Assembly: GCF_012726345.1 (NCBI RefSeq)
Contig: NZ_PTXN01000004.1
Span: 126,124-190,123 of the forward strand
Length of the DNA: 64,000 bases
Source of the DNA: Marinomonas sp. UCMA 3892
GTDB taxonomy: Bacteria > Pseudomonadota > Gammaproteobacteria > Pseudomonadales > Marinomonadaceae
Direction of reading: 5' to 3'
Made by a program: the position numbers and the translations under genes
Shown: positions 52,586-63,485 of the stretch, in pieces
Numbering within the stretch: position 1 is the stretch's first letter
How the letters are laid out: each line of letters begins with the position of its first letter
Notes under the pieces: model-generated
What the model saw: the letters and a program-made list of their open reading frames with translations, nothing else
Told to the model about the DNA's origin: nothing
Database searches by the model: none

Positions 52586-52615
52586 ATACGATAATATAAG
52601 TGGAAGTCATCGTAT
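52586..52615. promoter_or_regulatory. Inverted repeat, candidate LysR site
   Basis: ATACGAT (52586-52592) and ATCGTAT (52609-52615) are perfect inverted arms in the interval between lysR and the ABC operon. Size and position fit a LysR-type binding site. Confidence 0.4.
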
Positions 52616-52728
52616 TAAATAAACATTATGAAAGTAGGTAAAGAATAAGAACTTAAAAAAATAGCTTAGATAGTTTGCCAAACACTCACTTAAACAGGTT
52701 GTGATTAGACAAAAAGAGCCTGGAGCAA

Positions 52729-54588
52729 ATGCATCTTGATAGTAAGGATTATTTAGTGACAGACATCTCATCCGCTCCAATACTGACCGTCGAAAATTTA
52801 TCGGTGGAATTCGGTCAATCTCGCGTTATTGATGATCTTAATTTTTCTGTCATGGCTGGCCGAACACTCGCCATCGTTGGAGAGTCTGGATCTGGGAAGT
52901 CTGTTACGTCTCAATCTATTATGCGCTTAGCTGAAAGTACCGGCGCTAGCTACCCAACTGGTCGCATACTCTTCTCCACTGAAAAAGGCGAAGTGGATCT
53001 GCTCTCGCTTTCGCAAAAAGAAATGCGCTCAATCCGTGGTAAAGACATTGCGATGATTTTTCAAGAACCAATGACCTCTTTAAATCCAGTTTTCACTATT
53101 GGCGATCAAATTTCAGAATCTCTGTCTTTGCACAAAAAAGTCACCAAAGACGAAGCCATTGAAGAAAGTATCAGGTTATTAAAAATGGTTCGTCTCCCTG
53201 ACGCCGAAGATATGCTTAAACGTTACCCTCATCAACTATCTGGCGGTATGCGCCAACGAGTTATGATCGCCATGGCGTTAGCTTGCCGTCCAAAAGTGTT
53301 GATTGCCGACGAGCCGACAACAGCACTTGATGTCACCATTCAAGCGCAAATCTTAACCATCCTTAATGACTTGCAAAAAGAGCTCGACATGGCGGTGATT
53401 TTTATCACTCATGATATGGGTGTCGTTGCCGAAATAGCGGACGACGTTGTCGTCATGTGGAAAGGTAAAAAAGTTGAGCAAGGCGCAGTGAAAGAGCTGT
53501 TTGCCAACCCTCATCATCCTTATACCAAAGCCTTATTATCCGCGGTTCCAAAGCTAGGCAGTATGGCTGGCGAAGACTTTCCAAAACGCTTTCCAATTAC
53601 CGTGATGGATGGCGAAAATCCACGCGTAATAGGTGAAGAAAAAATACAGGATACCGCTCGATATAATGACGGACCTCTGTTATCGGTACGAGATCTAGTC
53701 ACTCGCTTTGATAGCAAGAAAGGCTTTTTTGGCGGCGTTACGCATCGTGTACATGCCGTAGAAAAAGTCAGCTTTGATATTTTTCGTGGCGAAACACTCG
53801 CTCTTGTCGGCGAGTCAGGTTCAGGCAAGTCAACAATAGGCCGAACCATTCAACAACTGCAAAAAGCCACCAGCGGTGATATTAGCTTTGAAGGCAATCC
53901 ATTTGCCACAATGAGTAAAGCTGATAAGCAGCGTTTACGTCAGGAAATTCAATACATTTTCCAAGACCCGCTAGCGTCTCTTGATCCACGAAAAACCATT
54001 GGCTTCTCTATTGCTGAACCTATTAAAACCCACGACTTAATTCGCGGTGAAAAGAACATTCAGAAAAGAGTCCATGAGCTATTAGAGCGAGTTGGATTAA
54101 CCGCCGAACACGCAAAACGCTATCCTCATCAGTTTTCAGGAGGTCAACGTCAGCGTATCTGTATTGCTCGAGCACTTGCCTCAAACCCTAAACTGATCAT
54201 TGCTGATGAGGCGTTATCTGCTCTTGATGTATCTATCCAAGCACAGATCATCAACCTCTTTATGGAGCTACAAGAAGAACACGGCATCGCGTATTTGTTT
54301 ATCAGTCACGATATGGCAGTAGTCGAAAAAATGAGCCATCGTGTCGCTGTACTGTATCTGGGACAAGTCGCTGAATTAGGCTCTCGCCAGCAAATTCTTG
54401 AAACTCCATCTCATCCCTACACACAACGTTTACTCAGCGCTGTGCCTATTGCTGACCCAACCATTAAGCGTGATTTAGGTCGCTTAAGTGGCGAAATTCC
54501 AAGCCCTGTTAGACGTGTAGGAGACGAGCCTCGCATCCTACCACACAAAGAAATCGCGCCAGGACATTTTGTGGCTGACGCTTCATAA
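52729..54588 (+). CDS. Peptide ABC transporter, fused double ATPase (DppD-DppF type)
   Basis: 619 residues with two ATPase domains in one chain. Domain 1 (about 17-275) has [17 protein letters not shown] and [12 protein letters not shown]; domain 2 (about 320-600) has [17 protein letters not shown] and [12 protein letters not shown]. Each ends in the oligopeptide-transport C-terminal segment ([30 protein letters not shown]). GsiA and YejF are known fused examples. A GTG at 52756 behind AAGGA is an alternative start. It is first in the operon and 40 bp ahead of the binding-protein gene. Confidence 0.93.
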   Translation: MHLDSKDYLVTDISSAPILTVENLSVEFGQSRVIDDLNFSVMAGRTLAIVGESGSGKSVTSQSIMRLAESTGASYPTGRILFSTEKGEVDLLSLSQKEMRSIRGKDIAMIFQEPMTSLNPVFTIGDQISESLSLHKKVTKDEAIEESIRLLKMVRLPDAEDMLKRYPHQLSGGMRQRVMIAMALACRPKVLIADEPTTALDVTIQAQILTILNDLQKELDMAVIFITHDMGVVAEIADDVVVMWKGKKVEQGAVKELFANPHHPYTKALLSAVPKLGSMAGEDFPKRFPITVMDGENPRVIGEEKIQDTARYNDGPLLSVRDLVTRFDSKKGFFGGVTHRVHAVEKVSFDIFRGETLALVGESGSGKSTIGRTIQQLQKATSGDISFEGNPFATMSKADKQRLRQEIQYIFQDPLASLDPRKTIGFSIAEPIKTHDLIRGEKNIQKRVHELLERVGLTAEHAKRYPHQFSGGQRQRICIARALASNPKLIIADEALSALDVSIQAQIINLFMELQEEHGIAYLFISHDMAVVEKMSHRVAVLYLGQVAELGSRQQILETPSHPYTQRLLSAVPIADPTIKRDLGRLSGEIPSPVRRVGDEPRILPHKEIAPGHFVADAS

Positions 54589-54633
54589 AAATAACAATTT
54601 ATCCAACTATCACAAAAGAACGGAGAGTTGAAA

Positions 54634-56163
54634 ATGAACAGTAAAAAATCATTAGGGACGGTATTAAAAACCCTAGCTATTACCAGCAGCTTAACCGCTG
54701 CAAGTTTAAGCTTTGCCAATACATTAACCGTATCTTCACCACAAGATCCGGGGAGTTGGGACCCAATCGACACATTTTTAGTTAATTGGGCTTCCGTCGC
54801 AACCAATATCTATGATGGTTTAACCTATCGTGGTCCAGACCTAAAATTACAACCAGGACTTGCTACCTCTTGGAAGCAGTTGGATGACGGAAAGCGTATT
54901 CGTTTTACATTACGCCAAGGTGTTAAATTCCATGATGGCGAAGACTTTAATGCTGCAGCCGTGAAATTTACTTTTGATCGCTTAATGGGTGATGAAGGTA
55001 AAAAAGGCCCACAGCGTTCCAATTATTCCGCGATTGATTCAGTCGAAGTCATTGATGACTATACTGTCGACTTCCATCTAAAAGCGGCGGATCCTGTATT
55101 ACTTACCAAGCTGGCAGGTTATGGTGCCATGATAGTGCCGCCAAAATACATTCAAGAAAAAGGTGAAGACTTTTTCAATACGCATCCGGTTGGTACTGGG
55201 CCATTTAAATTTGCTTCTTACGAGCCAAAAGTCGGTATCAAACTAGAGGCCTACACGGACCATTGGGGTGGCGCGCCGAAATTAACAAACCTCAATTATC
55301 GCTTTATCAGCGAACCGTCTACGGCGGTTGCCGAGCTGCAATCTGGACGCGTTGATTTGGTCATTCCGCCAACAATTCCAATTGGAATGATTACCACGAT
55401 TGAAAAAGATCCAAATCTTAAAGTGGCTACCACCATCAGCCCTACGGTATACGCATTACGTTTCAATACTAAAAATGGCATTACCAAAGACGAAAAAGTC
55501 CGTAAAGCATTGATTTATGGTGTAGATCGTCAGGCAATCATTGATTCCATTTTAGGTGGTCAAGCAGCTCAAATTGCTAGTTTCCAAAGTGCTATTTCAT
55601 TTGGTGACGATCCATCCATGAAGCCGCTGCCTTATGATCCAAACAAAGCCATGCAGCTTCTTAAAGAAGCAGGCATTAAACCAGGCACCAAGATTCAAAT
55701 CGATATCCGTGGTAATGACGCCACATTTAATGAAGTCTCCCAAGCCGTTGCCAGCTATCTACAAATTGTCGGTCTAAACGCCACGATTAAACCTTATGAA
55801 ACCAACGTGCTGCTCAATGACATTATTCCTGCAGGTAAGACAGGCGAAATGTTCCAACAATCTTGGGGTGGATGGACACTGGATTACGACAATACAGCGT
55901 ATTTCATGTACCACACAGGCGAAAAGTGGAATCCATACGACAGCGATCCAACGCTAGACAAACAATTAGAGTCTCAACGCTCTATTACAGATCATGCTAA
56001 GCGAGAAGAGATACTGCAGTCTATTGCTAACTACACGGCAAACCGCGCCTTGGAAATGCCACTGTACAACTTAAATGCTATTTTCGGTGTGTCTAAAAGA
56101 GTGAAGAACTTTACTCCTGTACCCGATAGTCGTTTGCGCTTAACCGATGTAACTGTCGAATAA
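54634..56163 (+). CDS. Peptide ABC transporter substrate-binding protein (DppA type)
   Basis: 509 residues from the ATG at 54634, 6 bases after GGAGAG. The signal peptide is cleaved near residue 28 (SFA/NT). The extracellular SBP_bac_5 fold is shown by LATSWKQLDDGKRIRFTLR, VKFHDGEDFNAAAVKFTFDR and VRKALIYGVDRQAIID. It delivers peptides or peptide-like compounds to the permease pair that follows. The role of the last gene in the operon suggests N-acyl or modified peptides as ligands. Confidence 0.92.
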   Translation: MNSKKSLGTVLKTLAITSSLTAASLSFANTLTVSSPQDPGSWDPIDTFLVNWASVATNIYDGLTYRGPDLKLQPGLATSWKQLDDGKRIRFTLRQGVKFHDGEDFNAAAVKFTFDRLMGDEGKKGPQRSNYSAIDSVEVIDDYTVDFHLKAADPVLLTKLAGYGAMIVPPKYIQEKGEDFFNTHPVGTGPFKFASYEPKVGIKLEAYTDHWGGAPKLTNLNYRFISEPSTAVAELQSGRVDLVIPPTIPIGMITTIEKDPNLKVATTISPTVYALRFNTKNGITKDEKVRKALIYGVDRQAIIDSILGGQAAQIASFQSAISFGDDPSMKPLPYDPNKAMQLLKEAGIKPGTKIQIDIRGNDATFNEVSQAVASYLQIVGLNATIKPYETNVLLNDIIPAGKTGEMFQQSWGGWTLDYDNTAYFMYHTGEKWNPYDSDPTLDKQLESQRSITDHAKREEILQSIANYTANRALEMPLYNLNAIFGVSKRVKNFTPVPDSRLRLTDVTVE

Positions 56164-56256
56164 GCTCTTCTACTTAATCTTAGCTAACTAAAGTAAGCAG
56201 CATTGCTCAGTCGATTAATCGCTGAGTAATGCCCATTGTTTTTAAAAGGAAAAGTC

Positions 56257-57180
56257 ATGGCGAACTTTTTAATGAAACGATTTCTGCAAGCAGTATTTGT
56301 ACTACTTGCAGTCACCTTAATCGTTGCTTTTGCTATACGTTTAACAGGAGATCCAGCTTTGATGCTGACTCAAGGTGCAGGTAGTGTGACCGAAGCCGAT
56401 CTGATGTTAATTCGAGAAGCACTAGGCATCAATAAGCCCTTTTTTGTTCAGTATTTTGAGTTTCTTAAAGGCTTATTTAGCTTCGATTTTGGTCGTAGTT
56501 TCATGGGTGGAACGCCAGTATCGGAACTTATCAGCAAATCCTTACCAGCAACGCTAATGCTTGCAGCATCCGTTATGTTTGTGTCTATCGCTATTTCCAT
56601 TCCCCTAGGTATCAAAGCTGCTGTATCAAAAGGTAAATGGGCTGATCAAACCATACGCATCTTGTCATTAATTGGTCTGTCATTTCCAAACTTTTGGTTA
56701 GGACTTATGTTGGTCTTGGTATTTTCTATTTGGCTGCAGTGGTTACCACCAAGTGGTATGGATGGCTTTACTAGCTTCTTAATGCCAGCTATTACAATGG
56801 CGATTATTCTGACCGCAACCAATGTTCGTCTGGTTCGCTCGTCTATGCTTGAAACCCTTCAAGCACAATACATAATGGTCGCTAGAGCAAAAGGTCTTAG
56901 CGAAAACAAAGTGCTCTATAAACACGCTTTGCGTAATTGTGCGATTCCACTGATTACCTACTTTGGTCTGCAATTCGGTGGGCTATTAGGCGGGATAGTC
57001 ATTATTGAACGCGTATTCAATTGGCCAGGTCTTGGCACTCTTGCCTTCGATGCAGTAAGTGGCCGTGACTATCCAGTACTACAAGCCGTTATCACCATCC
57101 TCTCCATGCTTATCGTGAGCGTTAACCTGTTGGTTGATATTGCGTATGGCTTGATCGATCCACGCATTCGTACGGAGTAA
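56257..57180 (+). CDS. Peptide ABC transporter permease (DppB type)
   Basis: 307 residues from the ATG at 56257, preceded by AAAGGA; an ATG at 56236 is in frame but poorly placed. Six helices; the EAA loop is seen as ARAKGLSENKVLYKHALRN. DPALMLTQGAGS after TM1 is typical of the DppB periplasmic loop. It is followed after 7 bp by the DppC-type gene. Confidence 0.93.
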   Translation: MANFLMKRFLQAVFVLLAVTLIVAFAIRLTGDPALMLTQGAGSVTEADLMLIREALGINKPFFVQYFEFLKGLFSFDFGRSFMGGTPVSELISKSLPATLMLAASVMFVSIAISIPLGIKAAVSKGKWADQTIRILSLIGLSFPNFWLGLMLVLVFSIWLQWLPPSGMDGFTSFLMPAITMAIILTATNVRLVRSSMLETLQAQYIMVARAKGLSENKVLYKHALRNCAIPLITYFGLQFGGLLGGIVIIERVFNWPGLGTLAFDAVSGRDYPVLQAVITILSMLIVSVNLLVDIAYGLIDPRIRTE

Positions 57181-57187
57181 TAACACT

Positions 57188-58039
57188 ATGTCAGCGAATC
57201 GTTTTAGTGCCTCTTTTTCTCGCTATAAAAGCTTAGAGTTTATTCTCGGTATTTTACTGACCGGAAGTATTTGTTTTTTAGTCGTGTTTTCTGACTTTCT
57301 GTTTCACGGAGCCGATAAAATCAATTTATCTGCCCGCTTACTAGAGCCGTTTACTCATGTAGGCCATTTTTTTGGTACAGATCCTCTAGGTCGAGATGTT
57401 ATGGCCCGAGTTGTGTCTGGTGGCAAGATTTCTCTTCAAGTCGGCTTTTTATCTGTCGCTGGCGCTGTAATATTCGGCGTCATTATGGGATTAGTCTCAG
57501 GCTACTATCGTGGTTTCTGGGATGTAATTGTCATGCGCTTTGCGGATGTTCAGCTTGCAATGCCATTTATTCTTTTGGCTATTACCTTTATCGCTATTGT
57601 CGGTGGTGGTTTAGCGAATATGATTTTTCTATTGATCATTTCCCAATGGGTTCAGTACGCAAGATTAGTACGCGGCTCGGTTCTATCTCTTCGTGATCGT
57701 GAGTTTATCCAGTCCGCACAAGCAATTGGCGTAAGCCACTTTAGTATTCTGTTCCGTCACTTACTGCCTAACCTTATTGGTCCCGTCATTGTTTTAATGA
57801 CACTTAATGTGGCAAACAACATCTTGCTAGAAAGTAGTTTGACCTTTCTAGGTCTTGGTGTTGATCCATTAACGCCAAGCTGGGGCGGTATGCTCGCTGA
57901 TGGCCGTACTTATATTCAAAATGCTTGGTGGGTCAGCGTCTTCCCGGGCCTTGCTATCTTGTTAACCGTTCTAGGATTGAACCTTTTGGGAGATTGGCTT
58001 CGTGACAGCCTTGATCCAACCGGTAGGACTTCACGATGA
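57188..58039 (+). CDS. Peptide ABC transporter permease (DppC type)
   Basis: 283 residues, six helices. The N-terminal GHFFGTDPLGRDVMARV block and the EAA loop (SAQAIGVSHFSILFRHLLPN) are typical of DppC. It overlaps the following peptidase gene by 4 bp, so translation of the two is probably coupled. Confidence 0.93.
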   Translation: MSANRFSASFSRYKSLEFILGILLTGSICFLVVFSDFLFHGADKINLSARLLEPFTHVGHFFGTDPLGRDVMARVVSGGKISLQVGFLSVAGAVIFGVIMGLVSGYYRGFWDVIVMRFADVQLAMPFILLAITFIAIVGGGLANMIFLLIISQWVQYARLVRGSVLSLRDREFIQSAQAIGVSHFSILFRHLLPNLIGPVIVLMTLNVANNILLESSLTFLGLGVDPLTPSWGGMLADGRTYIQNAWWVSVFPGLAILLTVLGLNLLGDWLRDSLDPTGRTSR

Positions 58040-59790
58040 CTCATATTTTCTCCACTAACATTACGCAAACAACTCACAAGTTAGTCGAACAATTTGGCAA
58101 GCCTGAGTATCAAGGACAACTTATTGAAGCTTGGGTCTTTGCCGATCAAACACATCGCTTACAAGCTGAGGCAGCGCTATTAGATTGCGGAGTAAAAGCT
58201 AAACTACGCAGTGCCTATAAGCCGCTATTACACTTCTTTTTAGAAGATATTGATGTGTTATCGAGCCAAATCACACGTATTGAAGTGCATTATCCTACGC
58301 ATGAAGCCGCTTCAGAGAAACGTTTTTTACTTGAGTCATATCCTCTTTCTACTCTAGTCGGTAAAGCAAACATTCATTTCATTGCCAATCCGAAATCAAG
58401 CGAATGTTATGAAGTCATTTTACGATCAGCGACGGGAGTACAAACACAGCATAAGGTTTTTGCTCCTAATCATCTGCACCTAGATCTTATCGGCCAAACT
58501 CATCTATCACCAACAGGTTGGCTAAAGGTAACGGATTCGGAAGGCAAACTAGCGTTTAACGAGCGCCTTGTTACTGATTATGAATCTTTGTTCTTAGAGG
58601 GTATGAGGGCTATTTCACAATACGCTTGGACAGGTTCCGAACCATATTTTGAAGAGCTTAATATCCAAGTATGTTTACCTTGGAAAGCGCAGAAACTGGA
58701 ACACAAACAAGAAGTAATCAGCTTAAGTGAAGCCCTACATGAAGATTTTTATTTTTCATTGCAGGAATGGTTTAAAACCAAAGCAGGTTATCTTCCTAAT
58801 GAAAGAGAGGGCAAACCAGGTCAGATCGTACCAGAGATAGGATATACCACTGAAAAAAACCTCACTATCAAAGTCGAAACACGACCTTATCAAATACAAT
58901 ATTCAACAGGACAGCAGACTCTAGAAGTTGCTGAAACTCCGATCAGTATGGAGCAAGTAGAAGTAGAGCTAGCAAAAATAATCGGTGATACTTTTACCGC
59001 CAACACAATTACAGGGAGAAAAGTCAGTGCTCGCTATCATAAAGGTACAGACTTCCCTGTCATGATCAGTGGCGGACAGCATGCCAATGAAACAACCGGT
59101 GTGGTTGGTACCCTACGTGCTGCTCAAATTCTTAATCATCAAAAAGACAGCCACTTTACTATCTCGCCATTAGAAAACCCTGATGGCTACGCTCTGCATC
59201 AGAGGTTGATCAAAGACAACCCTCATCATATGCATCATGCAGCTCGCTATACTGCGTTAGGGGATGATTTAGAGTATCGAGTAAAAGGGGAACTTTATGA
59301 AAAAGAGATCCGCCATAAAGCACGAGAAATAAGCCAAGCACAGTTGCATATCAACCTACATGGTTATCCATCTCACGAATGGACTCGCCCGCTTTCTGGC
59401 TACGTTCCTCGTGGTTTTGATATGTGGACTATACCGAAAGGTTTTTTCTTAATCTTACGTCACAGCGCCGATAAAAAATGGACAACTTATGCAGAAGAGT
59501 TCGCACACCTAGTCACTTTAAAGCTGATTAAAATCCCAGGTGTATTAGCTTTCAATAATGAACAGGTTGAGCTATATAGAAAGCATGCAGGAGAAACTAA
59601 CTTTCGCATAATAAACAGCTTCCCTTGCCTGATTTCTCAAGGTAAACAAGAAGACATTCCTATGCAGCTTATTACTGAATATCCCGATGAAACTATCTAT
59701 GGAGAACACTTCATTACCGGCCACGACGTACAAACAGCTACTGTTCTAGCGGCTTATGAAGTGCATCAGTTACTGTCTGCTAATCAATAA
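58036..59790 (+). CDS. M14-family zinc carboxypeptidase-like hydrolase in a peptide-uptake operon
   Basis: 584 residues without signal peptide, so probably cytosolic. The last 270 residues show the M14 elements: zinc ligands His349 and Glu352 (GGQHANETTG), the NPDGY block at 381, a third His in HINLHGY (438 or 442) and a Glu in ITEYPDE as catalytic candidate. The first 300 residues match no domain I recognise. Coupled translation with the permease gene suggests it cleaves the imported peptide or acylated amino acid. Deacylases of the same superfamily are an alternative. Confidence 0.8.
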   Translation: MTHIFSTNITQTTHKLVEQFGKPEYQGQLIEAWVFADQTHRLQAEAALLDCGVKAKLRSAYKPLLHFFLEDIDVLSSQITRIEVHYPTHEAASEKRFLLESYPLSTLVGKANIHFIANPKSSECYEVILRSATGVQTQHKVFAPNHLHLDLIGQTHLSPTGWLKVTDSEGKLAFNERLVTDYESLFLEGMRAISQYAWTGSEPYFEELNIQVCLPWKAQKLEHKQEVISLSEALHEDFYFSLQEWFKTKAGYLPNEREGKPGQIVPEIGYTTEKNLTIKVETRPYQIQYSTGQQTLEVAETPISMEQVEVELAKIIGDTFTANTITGRKVSARYHKGTDFPVMISGGQHANETTGVVGTLRAAQILNHQKDSHFTISPLENPDGYALHQRLIKDNPHHMHHAARYTALGDDLEYRVKGELYEKEIRHKAREISQAQLHINLHGYPSHEWTRPLSGYVPRGFDMWTIPKGFFLILRHSADKKWTTYAEEFAHLVTLKLIKIPGVLAFNNEQVELYRKHAGETNFRIINSFPCLISQGKQEDIPMQLITEYPDETIYGEHFITGHDVQTATVLAAYEVHQLLSANQ

Positions 59791-59798
59791 CAAATATC

Positions 59799-59829
59799 TA
59801 GGCCGGACAAGCGTGACCTGTCCGGCCTA
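59799..59829. terminator. GC-rich hairpin after the peptidase gene
   Basis: TAGGCCGGACA (59799-59809) pairs with TGTCCGGCCTA (59819-59829). It lies just after the stop codon, but no U-tract follows, so termination efficiency is uncertain. Confidence 0.55.
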
Positions 59830-59882
59830 ATGTCTAAAACCGTTCGTTACCATCTTGCTTCAAATTATTAATCTTCGTTTCA

Positions 59883-60662
59883 CTAATTCGCCTTCTGCGC
59901 CAGTTTTTCCAATACTCGACTGACAGCCACAAAACCAAACGTGGCCGTGACAACCGTGCTAGCACCAAAACCGGTATCGCAATTCATCTTGGTTTCTGTA
60001 TCCCCTTTTTGGCGCTGCTCGCAAACTGTGCCATCCAACTGTGGGTATTTCAATTGTTCTAAAGAGTACACACATTCAATATCAAAACGACGCTTGGTAT
60101 TACGTGAAAAATTATAATGACGACGAAGGAAATTACGTAATTTAGCCGCCAAGGGATCCTGCTCTGTACGCGATAAATCAGCAATTTGAATCTGTGTTGG
60201 ATCAATTTGACCACCAGCACCACCAACCGTGATGATTTTTCGCTTATTGCGCTTACACCAAGCGATTAGAGCGGCTTTTGGCTTTAAGCTGTCAATCGCA
60301 TCAATGACATAATCAAATGGCTCTGAAAGCAGCTCTGGGATGTTTTCGGGAGTGATAAAGTCTTCAATGCAAGTCACTTGGCAATCAGGATTAATCAACT
60401 TTATCCGCTCCTCCATGGCCTCTACTTTGGCCTTTCCTATGTTGCCATCCAACGCATGAATTTGGCGATTGGTATTAGTGACACATACGTCGTCCATATC
60501 GATCAGTGTAATTTTACCTATGCCTGAGCGCGCCAAAGCTTCCGCAGCCCAAGAACCAACACCACCAATGCCAATGACACACACATGAGCTTGAGCGAAG
60601 TATTCATAGGCGGCATGTCCATACAAACGGCGAATGCCACCAAAGCGTTGATCATTTGACAC
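59883..60662 (-). CDS. tcdA: tRNA threonylcarbamoyladenosine dehydratase TcdA (CsdL)
   Basis: An E1-like ATP-dependent enzyme of 259 residues that cyclises t6A at position 37 of tRNAs. Start is GTG behind GAGGAG. The nucleotide-binding GIGGVGSWAAEAL and LIDMDDVCVTNTNRQ blocks are followed by AIDSLKPKAALIAWC and a Cys near the end of the core (MNCDTGFGAS). In E. coli it neighbours csdA-csdE; here it is on the opposite strand beyond an accessory block. Confidence 0.93.
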   Translation of the reverse strand: MSNDQRFGGIRRLYGHAAYEYFAQAHVCVIGIGGVGSWAAEALARSGIGKITLIDMDDVCVTNTNRQIHALDGNIGKAKVEAMEERIKLINPDCQVTCIEDFITPENIPELLSEPFDYVIDAIDSLKPKAALIAWCKRNKRKIITVGGAGGQIDPTQIQIADLSRTEQDPLAAKLRNFLRRHYNFSRNTKRRFDIECVYSLEQLKYPQLDGTVCEQRQKGDTETKMNCDTGFGASTVVTATFGFVAVSRVLEKLAQKAN

Positions 60663-60772
60663 TTTTATCTCCTCGCGAAGGGTCTACCCTGCGCTTTTAA
60701 TGCTAATACGTGTATTCTTGCACTTAGAAAATTGGAATTTAACTCTATCAATCATTCTGTACTGTGAGCGCT

Positions 60773-61513
60773 ATGATTCAGCAAGCTTTTGAAATGCTTG
60801 GTTTAACACCAAGGGAAACGCAACTTTATCAAACGTTATTAAAGCTCGGACCTTCTTCTATTCGAGATATTGCCGAACATAGTGGCATCAATCGCGGAAC
60901 AGCCTATGAGTCACTAAAGCAGTTACAAAGCAAAGGGATTGTTAGCTATTTTCCAAAGGGAAAACGCCGACTGTTTACCGCAGAAAATCCCGATATTTTA
61001 TTGAATCTCGCGGAAGAAAAACGCAACCGCTTAGACAAAACCATCGACAATCTTAAAAATACGATTATTCCGAACCTACACCAACAACAGCCAGATTATC
61101 ACCAAACCCATGTGCGTTATTATGAAGGCGATGATGGTATTGAGTGGGTGTTGCGCGATATTTTAAACGTGGTCTCGCAACAAGACCACAAAGAATATTG
61201 CGTGTTTTCATCCAAACCCATTCGTCCCTTTTTGTACCGCCCATTTCCTAACTACACCAAGCAACGAGTAAAGCTCGGCATTAACGTAAAAGTGATCGCG
61301 CTTGGCGATGGTGGTGAAGAAGCACAATTATCGGAACGTAAGTGGATTAAAACAGAAGGTTCTGTGGATGCCAGCTACATAGCAATCTATCCGCCCAAAT
61401 GTGCCATCATCTCACTAGCCAGTAACAACTTTCCTTCCGCCGTGGTATTGGAATCTAAAGACATAGCCAAAGCACAACAGATTATTTTCGACACTCTGTG
61501 GAAGATGCTTTAA
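60773..61513 (+). CDS. TrmB-family transcriptional regulator
   Basis: 246 residues from the ATG at 60773; a GTG nine bases upstream is possible. The N-terminal winged helix reads LTPRETQLYQTLLKLGPSS and SGINRGTAYESLKQLQSKG, followed by a helical linker near residues 80-105 and a ligand-binding domain of unknown specificity. TrmB proteins are mostly archaeal sugar regulators and are scattered in bacteria. It is divergent from tcdA (about 110 bp) and converges on atpC. The target genes are not apparent. Confidence 0.8.
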   Translation: MIQQAFEMLGLTPRETQLYQTLLKLGPSSIRDIAEHSGINRGTAYESLKQLQSKGIVSYFPKGKRRLFTAENPDILLNLAEEKRNRLDKTIDNLKNTIIPNLHQQQPDYHQTHVRYYEGDDGIEWVLRDILNVVSQQDHKEYCVFSSKPIRPFLYRPFPNYTKQRVKLGINVKVIALGDGGEEAQLSERKWIKTEGSVDASYIAIYPPKCAIISLASNNFPSAVVLESKDIAKAQQIIFDTLWKML

Positions 61514-61544
61514 AACCAATCGAGCAAGCGGAATTTCAGCCAAT

Positions 61545-61572
61545 AAAAAAGCAGCTCGAAAGCTGCTTTTTT
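61545..61572. terminator. Bidirectional terminator at the end of the atp operon
   Basis: AAAAAAGCAGCT (61545-61556) pairs with AGCTGCTTTTTT (61561-61572), serving the converging trmB-type gene and atpC. Confidence 0.92.
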
Positions 61573-61596
61573 TGACTTCAAATTCAATATTACCGC

Positions 61597-62016
61597 TTAT
61601 TTGTTATTGCGGAACTGCTGAATAGTACGCAAACGGGCCATAGCTTCCACTAGTTCCGCTGTCGCACGAGTGTAGTCGACGTCAGGTTTTTGGTTAGCCA
61701 AAAGCTCTTTAGCATGTTCCTGAGCTTTTAGTGCCGCCTCTTCGTCCAGATCTCTTGCACGAGTGGCTGTGTTAGCCAAGACGGTGACGCGGTGCGGTTG
61801 AACTTCTAGGAAGCCACCGGACACGAAGATTACCTCTTCGTCACCATTTTCTTTAACCACACGAACAGGACCTGCTTGCAGAGTCGTCAACAATGGCGCG
61901 TGACCAGGCATAATGCCCAAATCGCCATAGCTGCCTGCAGCCACAAGAGATTGAACCGTACCGGAAAAAATCTCTTGCTCAGCGCTTACGATATCGCAGT
62001 GTACTGTGATAGCCAT
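61597..62016 (-). CDS. atpC: ATP synthase epsilon subunit
   Basis: 139 residues, normal length. The N-terminal beta sandwich ([30 protein letters not shown]) and the two C-terminal helices that can inhibit the enzyme are present. It is the last gene of the atp operon, 63 bp after atpD and just before the terminator. Confidence 0.97.
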   Translation of the reverse strand: MAITVHCDIVSAEQEIFSGTVQSLVAAGSYGDLGIMPGHAPLLTTLQAGPVRVVKENGDEEVIFVSGGFLEVQPHRVTVLANTATRARDLDEEAALKAQEHAKELLANQKPDVDYTRATAELVEAMARLRTIQQFRNNK

Positions 62017-62079
62017 AAGTTGCCTCTCTTAGTCATACTTAGCAAAAGCGCCTTACAACGCTTTTGCTACGCGTGATGG

Positions 62080-63468
<1,389 letters not shown>

Positions 63469-63485
63469 TTAAATACCTAAATACC

